DNA from: Anaerolineaceae bacterium UBA6107
Lineage (GTDB): Bacteria; Chloroflexota; Anaerolineae; Anaerolineales; Anaerolineaceae
Direction of reading: 5' to 3'
Assembly: GCA_002428455.1 (NCBI GenBank)
Contig: DIWL01000087.1
Location: forward strand, 5,010 to 33,340
DNA: 28,331 bases
Position 1 is the stretch's first letter, and each line of letters opens with the position of its first letter. This document shows, piece by piece, positions 1 to 8,058 of the stretch. Below the pieces are notes generated by a model. It saw only the letters and a program-made list of their open reading frames with translations. It was not told the DNA's origin and ran no database searches. The position numbers were made by a program, and so were the translations under genes.

Positions 1-952
1 ACCACCACATGCGGAACCAGGCTTTACCACTGCCGGATTCTCCACGGATGCTGATCTCCGCTTTGATGGGCACCACTGACTTCACGGGCAGATTTACTGT
101 AGTAAATGAAAACTGGCTTACCCCGTACTCATTGGTGTCAGGGAGCCGGTAACTTTCCGCGGTTCCATTCGGATAATTGAGCGTCACGCCAACCTGGGCG
201 CCTTCGATCGGTCTCAGGTATTGATCCTGGACGATCACGTATACTGTCTGTTGCTCGCCAGCTCCGATGAGTGACTTCAACACAAAAACGCGCACGCGTG
301 GATTCAAAACGTTTCCAGCCAGGTCAGGAGGCGGGCTGGGTTTAAGCAGATCCGGATTGGCCACTACCTGATCAAAGTAGCTCTGCCCAAGGTTCGTCAA
401 TCGCACCCTTTGACCAGCCGGGAGATCCGGCCACCATTCCATGCGAGCGTAATCAAAATACTGTACATAGCGGCCATCAATGACTTCTACTTCTGAGAGC
501 GGCTGACCAAAACGGATCGTGCCATCATACGAGTCATAGAATTGCAGGAAAGCATAGCAGACATTGTAACCGGATGGAAAAGCGCGGCAGAATGGACCTT
601 CATTGGGAATGTCCGCCAGCGGGTTGCCGGATTCGTGCAATAACTGTCCCAATGGTGCCATCTGTATGCGCGGGCCATCGTCGGTATCCACCAGGTCAAA
701 GCGGGCTTTTTCAAAATATTGGACATGCCCCCTGGTGACCGGGTCCTTAAAATCATCCGTGATGGGATATCCGAAGAAGAAAACGGGGTCGGGTACGCTA
801 TTGTATGCTTTTAAGAACTCCCCCCAGACCCAGTGCCCGGTCTCCGGTACATATAACGATTCGCTTTCCTGCGCGCTTGCATCGTCAGCCACACCAGTAA
901 GGATGGCAATGATCAGGAATGTGACCGGGATCAGCGCACGAATGTTCCGCAT
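1..952 (-). CDS. Secreted protein with two ~60-residue repeats and an Ig-like segment (partial, 3' end off window)
   Basis: An open frame of 317 codons runs from ATG at 952 off the left edge. Residues 1-28 form a signal peptide (MRNIRALIPV then a hydrophobic run, with likely cleavage near DASAQ). Two related modules follow. Residues 46-105 contain FGYPITDDF, GHVQYFEKARFDL and APLGQLL. Residues 135-192 contain RFGQPLSEV, RYVQYFDYARMEW and LTNLGQSYF. Residues 218-305 look like a beta-sandwich of the Ig or invasin type (VYVIVQDQYLRPIEGAQVGV). I do not recognise a named family. The modules resemble, loosely, cell-wall LGFP-type repeats, which is an inference. The protein is probably exported and cell-surface or extracellular. 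Its start sits 6 nt after a TATAAT box, so the mRNA may be leaderless. The gene is minus strand and lies upstream of nothing else visible in the window. Confidence 0.8.
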   Translation of the reverse strand, partial: MRNIRALIPVTFLIIAILTGVADDASAQESESLYVPETGHWVWGEFLKAYNSVPDPVFFFGYPITDDFKDPVTRGHVQYFEKARFDLVDTDDGPRIQMAPLGQLLHESGNPLADIPNEGPFCRAFPSGYNVCYAFLQFYDSYDGTIRFGQPLSEVEVIDGRYVQYFDYARMEWWPDLPAGQRVRLTNLGQSYFDQVVANPDLLKPSPPPDLAGNVLNPRVRVFVLKSLIGAGEQQTVYVIVQDQYLRPIEGAQVGVTLNYPNGTAESYRLPDTNEYGVSQFSFTTVNLPVKSVVPIKAEISIRGESGSGKAWFRMWW

Positions 953-958
953 GTTTGT

Positions 959-987
959 ATTATACAGAATGGGATAGCTATTCGCAA
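959..987 (-). promoter_or_regulatory. Promoter of the secreted repeat protein
   Basis: Minus strand: TTGCGA (987-982), 17-nt spacer, TATAAT (964-959). Only ACAAAC separates the -10 box from the ATG at 952, so the predicted transcription start falls at or beside the start codon. The remaining sequence up to 1112 shows only a weak 5-bp hairpin (1084-1098) and no gene. Confidence 0.55.
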
Positions 988-1112
988 CCGTAGTGGATTT
1001 TCTGCTACCCTAAGCATTCTCAGGTTGGGCTGAGGTTGCTGCTGGTTTGTCGCGGTATTTCAGGACTAATAACAGGAAAGACACTCTGTAGGTCAGAGAG
1101 ATAGTTTATTCA

Positions 1113-2351
1113 TTAGCTGCCAAGCGGTGAATCACCAGGCTGATCCTGTCTGTCCATGCCTGACCTGGCAAGACGCAGAAAAATGAAGAAGCTGGCAAAC
1201 CCGGCCAGACCGGCCGTGTACCACATGGCACGGGGGTTAAAGAGATCACTGGCAAAACCGGCCAGCAACGGTCCCAGACCGGTACCGATGGTCCACGTGA
1301 AGGTGTAAAGGCTCATGTAACGCGCGCGCAGGTCAGGCGGAGCCAGCCTGGAAGTGAATGTTGTGGTGGTCGGAACGAGGATCATTTCGCCAATTGTTGC
1401 CCCGACCATACACAACCAGAACCACCAGAAACCTTCCCCGAAGGCCACACTGAAGATCGAAATGGCATAAACGAGGGTGCCGGCAACCATGGCTGATTGC
1501 GGGCGATGCTGGTTGACCTTGCGGGTGATCAACAGCTGCAGCGTAATGACCATTACCGCGTTGGTGGCGGGAATAAATCCGTAACTACTTTCTGAAAGGC
1601 CGTAATTCTGATTGGTGTACGCCGCCAACATCAACCACAGGATCGAAGTACACATGCGGTTGAGCGTGTAGGCTCCCAGTGTCTTCACAAACACCTTATC
1701 CTGCAGTATGGTGCGGTAACCTCTGCCACTTTTTGTTGCTTCATTATTGGGTGTTTGTTGCCTGGTTCCACTTTCCCGCAGCAACAACCAGCTCAAAATG
1801 CCAATGACAGCAAAACCAATCCCGACAACAGAAAAGGTGATGAAATAGGACAGGGAGATCAAAAATCCGCCGATAGCTGGTCCAATGGCAACGCCCAGGT
1901 TATTCCACATGCGCAGCATCGAATAAGCGTCAAGTCGTCTTTCCACCGGGATCAGATCGGCCACCATGGCATCAGTAGCCAGCCGGTAAAGCGGGGTGGT
2001 TGCGCCAGTGATCACCACCAAAAGGGCAACAACCGGCAGATTATCAGCCGAACGGAAAAAGAACCATCCCACGGAAGAAAGCAGGAGGGAGAATACCATC
2101 ACTCCTTTACGTCCGAAGCGGTCCGCGATCGCCCCGCCCAGGAAGGAGGATGTCACGCCTACCACCGCGTTTAGGGTCATCAGCCATGAAACACCCGAAA
2201 GGGGCTGATCCAGGCGTTGGCTAAAATAGAGCAGCAGATAAGACCAGATGATGCTGTAAAATAACCAGGCCAACATCATCAGGACCGTGATCAGCCAAAA
2301 TTGCCGCGGGTAGGAACGAGCCATTTTAGTGATCCGGGAAAACATGGGCAT
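1113..2351 (-). CDS. MFS transporter, 12 TM, drug-efflux type
   Basis: A 412-residue protein with about twelve hydrophobic segments and the MFS loop 2-3 signature GGAIADRFGRKGVM near residue 75. This places it in the major facilitator superfamily, probably as a proton-driven exporter of small molecules in the cytoplasmic membrane. The substrate cannot be read from the sequence. There are two candidate starts. ATG 2351 gives MPMFSR. ATG 2345 gives MFSRITKMARS and lies 7 nt after a TAGAAT box, so it may be the true, leaderless start. The C-terminus is short and polar. The gene is divergent from mscL, sharing an AT-rich 87-bp gap, and is followed by the secreted protein gene on the same strand 160 bp on. 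Confidence 0.85.
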   Translation of the reverse strand: MPMFSRITKMARSYPRQFWLITVLMMLAWLFYSIIWSYLLLYFSQRLDQPLSGVSWLMTLNAVVGVTSSFLGGAIADRFGRKGVMVFSLLLSSVGWFFFRSADNLPVVALLVVITGATTPLYRLATDAMVADLIPVERRLDAYSMLRMWNNLGVAIGPAIGGFLISLSYFITFSVVGIGFAVIGILSWLLLRESGTRQQTPNNEATKSGRGYRTILQDKVFVKTLGAYTLNRMCTSILWLMLAAYTNQNYGLSESSYGFIPATNAVMVITLQLLITRKVNQHRPQSAMVAGTLVYAISIFSVAFGEGFWWFWLCMVGATIGEMILVPTTTTFTSRLAPPDLRARYMSLYTFTWTIGTGLGPLLAGFASDLFNPRAMWYTAGLAGFASFFIFLRLARSGMDRQDQPGDSPLGS

Positions 2352-2426
2352 AATTCTATCACTCGCCTCGGCAAATCAACACCAAATGATCGAAAAAAAG
2401 ATAAAATAAAAAAATAAGAATACAAA

Positions 2427-2433
2427 AAGGAGG
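2427..2433 (+). promoter_or_regulatory. Strong ribosome binding site of mscL
   Basis: AAGGAGG five nucleotides before the ATG at 2439 fixes the start. The upstream gap (2352-2426) is very A-rich, but no clear -35/-10 pair is visible. Confidence 0.7.
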
Positions 2434-2438
2434 AAATT

Positions 2439-2879
<441 letters not shown>

Positions 2880-2896
2880 GACTTAACTAAAAAGAA

Positions 2897-2919
2897 CTCC
2901 TGGGACAAAATCCCGGGAG
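2897..2919. terminator. Bidirectional intrinsic terminator
   Basis: Nine-bp stem with one wobble pair (CTCCTGGGA / TCCCGGGAG) and a CAAAA loop, between the stop of mscL (+) and the stop of the helicase loader gene (-, 2939). On the minus strand it is followed by TTCTTTTT, a fair U-tract. On the plus strand the tail is weaker (AAAATTTT). Confidence 0.7.
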
Positions 2920-2938
2920 AAAATTTTCGATGCAATGA

Positions 2939-4336
2939 TCAGGGCTTACGTCTTGTGCGTTGAACGCGGCCGCTTCCACCGCGGTAGGAAGGTGCAAGTA
3001 TCTCAAAAATGGAACAAACGCGGGTATCCAGCATGCGGCTGCGGATGCGCGCATCGAGGTCTTCCAGGTTGCTCGACATGGTAATCACTGTTGGCAGCTT
3101 GGCGTTGTAGCGTTCATTGAATATCTGGTACAGTTTCTCGCGTGCCCACGGAGTGGCGCTCTGCGTCCCCAGGTCATCCAGAATGAGGATCGGTGCAGAC
3201 TTCACGCGGTTGAACAGGTCATCATAAGAGGTGCTGCTGGTTGGGCTGAAGGTGGCACGCAGGTGGTCCAGCAGGTCAGGCACCACCACGAAAACGGGAT
3301 TATCGCCCATGCCCTTACGGTAATTACCGATCGCTGCCGCCAGGTGGGTTTTCCCGCAGCCATATGTGCCTGTCATCACCAGCCAACCGCGCGGATGTTC
3401 CGCAAATTCCTGGGCAGCCCGGAAAACCTTTTCCAGGTTGAGTGCTATCTCGGGTGAAAAATTCTCGGGTTCGCGCAGACTGAAGTTGCCAAAAGAGCGG
3501 TCTGATAATAATTGCAGCTGGTACAAAAGCGGATCACGCGTTTCTTTCACCGGGGTGCGGTAATCCGGTGCGGTGATGCGCACACATGTCACCAGGTCAG
3601 GATCCTGCAGGCGGGAGCGGATGCGGTCATCCAGGTCCTCCAGGTCGAGGTTGGTGGTCACCACGGTAGGGAGTTTGCGAATGTAGCGGTAATCCACGAT
3701 CTGGAAGAGCTTTTCCGCCGCCCAGTTGGTGGCATTGTGCGCGCCAAGGTCATCCAGTACCAACAGGCTCACATTGCGCAACTCTTCAAAACGTTGTTCA
3801 AAGGTCTGGTCGGTTGAATCATATGAGTAACGCAGCCAATCTAAAAGGTCCGGCACAGTGAGGAAAATGGTCTGCATGCCAAATTCCACGCAGGTGTTGG
3901 CGATGGCTGCAGCCAGGTGCGTTTTTCCGCATCCATACGAGCCCATCATTAAAAGCCATCCACGCGGGTTGCCGGCAAACTGCTGCGCCTGGCTCAACGC
4001 GTACTTCAGCGAACGGATCTGTTCATCCGCCAGCCCCAGCCGCCCTTGCACAGAAAAGGACGCAAGCGACATGGATTTGAAGGCTTCCAGGTTGCTCATC
4101 TGGTAAAGGCGGTTGCGCGCGACCTGGTTGGCTTTGTTCTGCTGGCAGACGCACGGAACGAGCTTTCCAAAATTGGGATCACTAACCGGCAGGTCGCGGC
4201 GCAGAAAACCCACCCCGCCGCAAATCGGGCAGACATCAGATGTTTTACTGTCGGAATCAGCGGTTGACGTAGTCGCCAAATTTTCCTTCGCTATCCCGTT
4301 TGCGGTTCTCTTCAGTGGTTTTCCTATCGGTTCCAT
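2939..4336 (-). CDS. DnaC-type helicase loader with zinc finger and two tandem AAA+ domains
   Basis: 465 residues. A four-cysteine zinc knuckle (Cys36, 39, 62, 64) precedes two consecutive DnaC/DnaI-type ATPase domains. Domain 1 has Walker A GSYGCGKT (132-139), Walker B LLVLDD (191-196) and DDRIRSR (236-242). Domain 2 has GTYGCGKT (323-330), ILILDD (383-388) and DARIRSR (428-434). DnaC/DnaI proteins normally carry one AAA+ domain and load the replicative helicase onto DNA. Both domains here keep the ATP-binding motifs. Adjacent upstream genes are dnaD and dnaB, which supports a helicase-loading role. The ATG at 4336 has AAAGG five bases upstream but overlaps dnaD by 80 nt. A TTG start at residue 20, preceded by AAGGA, would cut the overlap to about 20 nt. 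The zinc knuckle is kept either way. Confidence 0.9.
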   Translation of the reverse strand: MEPIGKPLKRTANGIAKENLATTSTADSDSKTSDVCPICGGVGFLRRDLPVSDPNFGKLVPCVCQQNKANQVARNRLYQMSNLEAFKSMSLASFSVQGRLGLADEQIRSLKYALSQAQQFAGNPRGWLLMMGSYGCGKTHLAAAIANTCVEFGMQTIFLTVPDLLDWLRYSYDSTDQTFEQRFEELRNVSLLVLDDLGAHNATNWAAEKLFQIVDYRYIRKLPTVVTTNLDLEDLDDRIRSRLQDPDLVTCVRITAPDYRTPVKETRDPLLYQLQLLSDRSFGNFSLREPENFSPEIALNLEKVFRAAQEFAEHPRGWLVMTGTYGCGKTHLAAAIGNYRKGMGDNPVFVVVPDLLDHLRATFSPTSSTSYDDLFNRVKSAPILILDDLGTQSATPWAREKLYQIFNERYNAKLPTVITMSSNLEDLDARIRSRMLDTRVCSIFEILAPSYRGGSGRVQRTRRKP

Positions 4337-4949
4337 CGCGGCCTTTCTCTTTCCATGATCTCAAGATCGCTTCAACATAACGCCATGTACGCACATTCTT
4401 TACCACCGCGATCCTGATCGCGTCTTCGATCCATTCCAGCGGGTAATTTTTTTCTGCTTCCTGCAGCGTTTCGGAGAGGATGGGTGTAAGCGGACCAATA
4501 TTCTGCTCATAAAGTGCATAAATGTTGGGGCGCTCAGGCTGCAATTTTACCGGAAAAGGCTCCATTTGTTCCGGATCCCATTCACCAGCAGCCAGACCCT
4601 CAAAGGCAGCCTTTCCTGCGGTAGAACGCGGAAAATAATACGATTCATTCCCGCCGCTTGCGCATAAAAGCGTCCCCCGATTAATTGCGCGTTGTAGCGC
4701 ATCAGAGAGTGCCATTTTTTGAATGCCGTATGAATCCCCAAACCCTGCCATCAGGCGCTCGTCTTTGAGCATCTCTGTATACCTGAGGAATCGCGGCTCG
4801 GTCACCTGGCTGCCCAGGTACCAGATGGCATACAGGGTGACCTTCAATTCTCCCAGGTGATCGATCACCGGCAGCAGCTCAGTGAAGAGCGCATTCGGAA
4901 CTTCTATCATATTATCCGGAACATCTGAGAAAATCTTGATTGCCTTCAT
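4257..4949 (-). CDS. dnaD: DnaD-like replication initiation protein
   Basis: 230 residues. The C-terminal part carries the DnaD/DnaB_2 fold signature: NIYALYEQNIGPLTP at about 142-156, then W-I-E-D-A, then the terminal VEAILRSW helix near 190-197. The N-terminal 110 residues are a winged-helix-like segment with conserved aromatic and basic positions, as in firmicute DnaD. DnaD bridges origin-bound initiator and the helicase loader during replication start and restart. The ribosome site GAAGG lies about 10 nt before the ATG. It sits directly between dnaB and the loader gene (20 nt after dnaB's stop, overlapping the loader start), so the three are co-transcribed and probably act together. Confidence 0.85.
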   Translation of the reverse strand: MKAIKIFSDVPDNMIEVPNALFTELLPVIDHLGELKVTLYAIWYLGSQVTEPRFLRYTEMLKDERLMAGFGDSYGIQKMALSDALQRAINRGTLLCASGGNESYYFPRSTAGKAAFEGLAAGEWDPEQMEPFPVKLQPERPNIYALYEQNIGPLTPILSETLQEAEKNYPLEWIEDAIRIAVVKNVRTWRYVEAILRSWKEKGRDGTDRKTTEENRKRDSEGKFGDYVNR

Positions 4950-4968
4950 CGTTGGTTTTACCTTCTCT

Positions 4969-6339
4969 TCATGGCTGCTGCGTTTTCTTCAGAGCGGCGT
5001 TCTCGAATTTAGCCAGGCTCTCGAGGAAGACCAGCTCGATCGTACCCGTGGGTCCATTGCGGTGCTTCGCTACAATCAGTTGCGCAATGTTGCGGCGGGG
5101 ATTTTCTTTGTCATCCTTATCCGGCCGATGAATGAACATCACAATGTCGGCATCCTGCTCCAGGCTGCCCGATTCCCTGAGGTCGGATAACACCGGTAAC
5201 TTGCCCTCACGCTGTTCAACCGCGCGCGAAAGCTGCGCAGCAGCCAGTACAGGCACATTGAGCTCACGCGCCAGCACCTTGAGACTTCTCGAAATGTAAG
5301 AAACCTCCTGCACGCGGTTCTCGTTGCGGGAATCACTGCCCATCAGCTGCAGGTAATCGACCAGGATCAGGTCGAGTTTATATTCCATGTGTAATCGGCG
5401 GCACTTTGTGCGCATGGCCAGCGGAGTGATCGCCGGGGTGTCATCCAGCCAGATGTGCGTGCCTTCCAGTGTTTCCATCGCCTGGGTGAACAGCGTCCAT
5501 TCCTCATCCTTGAGTTTTCCGGTGCGCAGCCGGTGTGTATCGATCTTCGTTTCCTGGGCGATGAGGCGCTGCACCAGTTGCTGATTGGACATTTCCATTG
5601 AGAACATGACCACGTTTTTCTTGTTCTTTTGGGCTGCATTCTTGGCCACCGAAAGGAGGAAACCGGTCTTGCCAGAACCAGGTCGACCAGCCACGATGAG
5701 AAGATCGGAATTCTGCATTCCGCCCAACTTTATATCCAGGTCAGTCAACCCGGTGGGTACACCGAAGATCTCTTCATCGCGCTTGGACAGCTCATCCACG
5801 TGGTCATAATACTCACTCACCACCTGTTGAATATCCTGCACATCATGCCGCACACGTCGTGAACTGAGTCCGAAGACGGATTTCTCCGCCTCATCAATGA
5901 TGGTTTTTACTTCCTTGCCCTCGTCATAGGCCAGTTTCGCCATCTCGTTAGCCGCGGCAAGCATTTTGCGGCGGATGGCGGTCTGTTCCACAATGTTGGC
6001 GTAGGCTTCGGCATGCAGGGAGGTGGGTGTCTGATTGACGAGCGAGAGCAGGTACGACTTGCCGCCAATCTCGCCCAACTGTCCTTGCTCCTCCAGGTCT
6101 TCACCCACCGTGAGAAGATCGATGGGGACCCGCTTGTCATGCAGCCGCATGTACGAGCGCCAGATCCACTGGTTGCGGATGATGTAGAAATCTTCAGGGT
6201 TGATCACCTGTGAGATCTCGAAATAGGAATCGGGATTGATCAAAACAGATCCGAGCACCGCCTCTTCAGCCTCGCGGCTGTTGGGTTGCGACTGGATCAT
6301 CGTTGTGCTGTCATCATCGTACTGCGAAAAATTTCCCAT
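4969..6339 (-). CDS. dnaB: Replicative DNA helicase DnaB
   Basis: 456 residues, normal length for DnaB. The N-terminal helical domain (about 20-125, PNSREAEEAVLGSVL) precedes a linker and a RecA-type motor: Walker A GRPGSGKT (218-225), H1a FSMEM (246-250), Walker B LILVDYLQLM (324-333), QLSR (369-372) and the DLRESGSLEQDAD segment. It forms a hexamer that unwinds the fork on the lagging strand. The Walker A is GRPGSGKT rather than the common GRPSMGKT, a tolerated variant. The ATG at 6339 lacks a clear ribosome site. Met14 is an alternative start that still keeps the whole domain. It is the second gene of the operon that begins with the DUF151 nuclease and continues with dnaD. Confidence 0.95.
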   Translation of the reverse strand: MGNFSQYDDDSTTMIQSQPNSREAEEAVLGSVLINPDSYFEISQVINPEDFYIIRNQWIWRSYMRLHDKRVPIDLLTVGEDLEEQGQLGEIGGKSYLLSLVNQTPTSLHAEAYANIVEQTAIRRKMLAAANEMAKLAYDEGKEVKTIIDEAEKSVFGLSSRRVRHDVQDIQQVVSEYYDHVDELSKRDEEIFGVPTGLTDLDIKLGGMQNSDLLIVAGRPGSGKTGFLLSVAKNAAQKNKKNVVMFSMEMSNQQLVQRLIAQETKIDTHRLRTGKLKDEEWTLFTQAMETLEGTHIWLDDTPAITPLAMRTKCRRLHMEYKLDLILVDYLQLMGSDSRNENRVQEVSYISRSLKVLARELNVPVLAAAQLSRAVEQREGKLPVLSDLRESGSLEQDADIVMFIHRPDKDDKENPRRNIAQLIVAKHRNGPTGTIELVFLESLAKFENAALKKTQQP

Positions 6340-6386
6340 GGTAATCCCTTATCCAGTTTTTTTTAAGATAGACCGGAATTCTCCGG

Positions 6387-6989
6387 TCAGGAAATGTCTC
6401 CCTGGTCAGGCTCCGGTGAATCAGGAGTGTCCTCCCCCTTTTCCAGGTCATCCAGGTTGATGTTCTGCAGGAAATCCTCAAAGAGTGACAGGCGCTTTTT
6501 AGTTTCTGTGAGCTCAGTATCTATTGGAATCTGGGTTTCGGATTCCCCGACTTCCTCCAGTACCTCGGCCTGAATATCCTCATCCGGCACAATGCCGGCC
6601 TCACGCAGGATATGGTTATTGACCAGGATCGGTACATGCGCACGCACAGCCAGGGCAATGGAGTCTGAAGGACGGGCGTCAACATCAACAATTTTGCCAT
6701 CCTGCTCCAAAACCAGGTTCCCGTAAAATACATCCCCCTTCAATTCCACCACTTCCACGCGGATCAGGCGGGCACCAAGCGCCTGGATGGATTTTAGCAG
6801 CAGATCATGAGTCTGGGGTCGAGCCACCTCGATCTCCTGCAATGAAATAGTGATCGCCTCCGCTTCGTATGGCCCGATCCAGATCGGCAGGTAGCGCTCG
6901 CGGTCATGTTCCCGCAAGAGCACAATGCGCTGCTGATTGGTCAGACTCACCCGAATGCTGTCGATCATGACTTCCACCATTTGTGTCAC
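6387..6989 (-). CDS. Bifunctional nuclease (DUF151/BFN) family protein
   Basis: 200 residues. Residues 1-135 match the BFN/DUF151 family: MVEVMIDSIRVS, LPIWIGPYEAEAI, VELKGDVFYGNL and the highly typical DVDARPSDSIALAVRAHVPI. Plant and bacterial members have reported DNase/RNase activity, but the cellular role in most bacteria is unclear. The C-terminal 65 residues are acidic and helical (LSLFEDFLQNINLDDLEKGED) and may be an interaction tail. The start is GTG at 6989, set by AGGAGG six bases upstream. The ATG three codons on is too far from that site. It is first in the replication operon, 47 nt before dnaB. Confidence 0.88.
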   Translation of the reverse strand: MTQMVEVMIDSIRVSLTNQQRIVLLREHDRERYLPIWIGPYEAEAITISLQEIEVARPQTHDLLLKSIQALGARLIRVEVVELKGDVFYGNLVLEQDGKIVDVDARPSDSIALAVRAHVPILVNNHILREAGIVPDEDIQAEVLEEVGESETQIPIDTELTETKKRLSLFEDFLQNINLDDLEKGEDTPDSPEPDQGDIS

Positions 6990-6995
6990 ACACTA

Positions 6996-7001
6996 CCTCC
7001 T
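6996..7001 (-). promoter_or_regulatory. Ribosome binding site selecting a GTG start
   Basis: Perfect AGGAGG six nucleotides before GTG 6989. This decides the start of the DUF151 nuclease gene. Confidence 0.75.
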
Positions 7002-7028
7002 GCTGAGACTGATCATACCGAGATTAAT

Positions 7029-7057
7029 ATTCTAACACGGCGGCATAGGGCGTGCAA
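7029..7057 (-). promoter_or_regulatory. Promoter of the DUF151-dnaB-dnaD-loader operon
   Basis: Minus strand: TTGCAC (7057-7052), 17-nt spacer, TAGAAT (7034-7029). The predicted start is near 7022, about 30 nt before the GTG codon. It is back to back with the promoter of the regulator gene about 70 bp away. Confidence 0.5.
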
Positions 7058-7106
7058 CGTAAACCCCCAGCCGGTAATATTTCTTAAGAATCGGAGGGTT
7101 TTTAAC

Positions 7107-7133
7107 TTGCTTTTTTTAAGTTTAGTGTATAAT
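7107..7133 (+). promoter_or_regulatory. Promoter of the OmpR-type regulator
   Basis: A perfect TATAAT (7128-7133) has TTGCTT (7107-7112) upstream at a short 15-nt spacing. The leader from about 7140 to 7306 is unusually long for this window. A 10-codon ATG frame at 7195 has no ribosome site, and I see no convincing fold. Confidence 0.45.
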
Positions 7134-7306
7134 ACTTTTACTTTTTAGGTGGGGCGATCAACCCGAATTATCATCGAAACAACCTGTCCTACCCATGACG
7201 GCGAGTTTCTTTTTGCCCCTCATATAGTAAATCAATGTAATTTGCCGGTACTTATAAGATCCTGTTGGATGGTAGTATAAATCATTTTACTGAAGGTATC
7301 ATTGTT

Positions 7307-7999
7307 TTGATAAAACCAAGAATCCTCCTCATTGAAGGCAAACGCACTGACCATCCCTCGTTTGCTGCCGGGCTAACCAAGAAGGGTTACCTGGTGGAAA
7401 GCGTGCCGAGCGGCACGGCTGCCCTCAGCCAGCTGGACAACGTAGTGCCCAACCTGGTGGTGGTGGACGCCTCCTCCATGCGCACGAACGGGAAACGCAT
7501 CTGCCAGTCACTGCATCAGAAGCAACCCACTCTGCCGCTGATCCTGGTGATCGATCAAAACAGTGATCCGAATGATAACTACGGGGCAGACACCATCCTG
7601 GTGCTCCCCTTCACCATGCAGAAATTGATCAACCGCATCCGGCACCTGCTGCCCATCCAAAACGATTGCGGCCTGATGGCCGGTCCGATCATGCTGGATG
7701 TCAAGGAAAAACGTGCGGTCATCGACGACAAACAGGTGCAGCTTACGCCGCGCCTGGCCGTAATCCTCAAGATCCTGATCGAGCACGCCGGAGAAGTGGT
7801 GGACCGCAAGGCGATGTTTAGTGAAGCCTGGGAAACCGATTACACCGATGACACCCGCTCATTGGACGTGCACATGAGCTGGCTGCGCCAGGCGATCGAG
7901 GAGAACCCGCGCCGGCCGGTTTACATCAAAACCGTACGCGGCAGCGGTTACCGCCTGGATGTGGAAAAAGCGGGTAAAGCGAGAACGAAGAAAAAGTAA
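7307..7999 (+). CDS. OmpR/PhoB-type response regulator with degenerate receiver
   Basis: 230 residues from TTG at 7307, chosen because GAAGGT lies nine bases upstream and the protein then begins MIKPRILLIEGK, a normal receiver first strand. The frame stays open to an upstream TTG at 7265. Residues 1-115 are a receiver fold. Asp54 (VVVDAS), the phospho-acceptor position, is present. The usual acidic pair is reduced to Glu10, and the invariant Lys of the KPF motif is Leu100 (LPF). Residues 125-218 are a winged-helix DNA-binding domain (LTPRLAVILKIL, VDRKAMFSEAW, VDVHMSWLR, IKTVRGSGYRL). It is probably a transcription factor controlled other than by classical phosphorylation. No partner histidine kinase gene is nearby. 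A strong hairpin follows the stop. Confidence 0.88.
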   Translation: MIKPRILLIEGKRTDHPSFAAGLTKKGYLVESVPSGTAALSQLDNVVPNLVVVDASSMRTNGKRICQSLHQKQPTLPLILVIDQNSDPNDNYGADTILVLPFTMQKLINRIRHLLPIQNDCGLMAGPIMLDVKEKRAVIDDKQVQLTPRLAVILKILIEHAGEVVDRKAMFSEAWETDYTDDTRSLDVHMSWLRQAIEENPRRPVYIKTVRGSGYRLDVEKAGKARTKKK

Positions 8000-8007
8000 G
8001 ATTAAAA

Positions 8008-8039
8008 TACTCCCGGTCTCAAAATCGAGACCGGGAGTA
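8008..8039. terminator. Strong bidirectional hairpin terminator
   Basis: A perfect 13-bp stem (arms 8008-8020 and 8027-8039, core CTCCCGGTCTC) with an AAAATC loop lies between two convergent stops (7999 and 8059). The minus-strand side has ATTTTAAT after the stem. The plus side lacks a U-tract. Confidence 0.75.
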
Positions 8040-8058
8040 ATGGTTAGCGGGAGAAATC

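Noticed and set aside
1084..1098. Small hairpin after the MFS gene
   Set aside because: Only 5 bp and no proper U-tract; not enough to call a terminator.
7195..7227. Ten-codon ATG frame in the regulator leader
   Set aside because: No ribosome site and no downstream attenuator structure, unlike the RIO kinase leader.
7134..7306. Possible tRNA, riboswitch or small RNA in the long regulator leader
   Set aside because: No cloverleaf or conserved riboswitch core is visible. Only short GGGGC/GCCCC complementarity was found.
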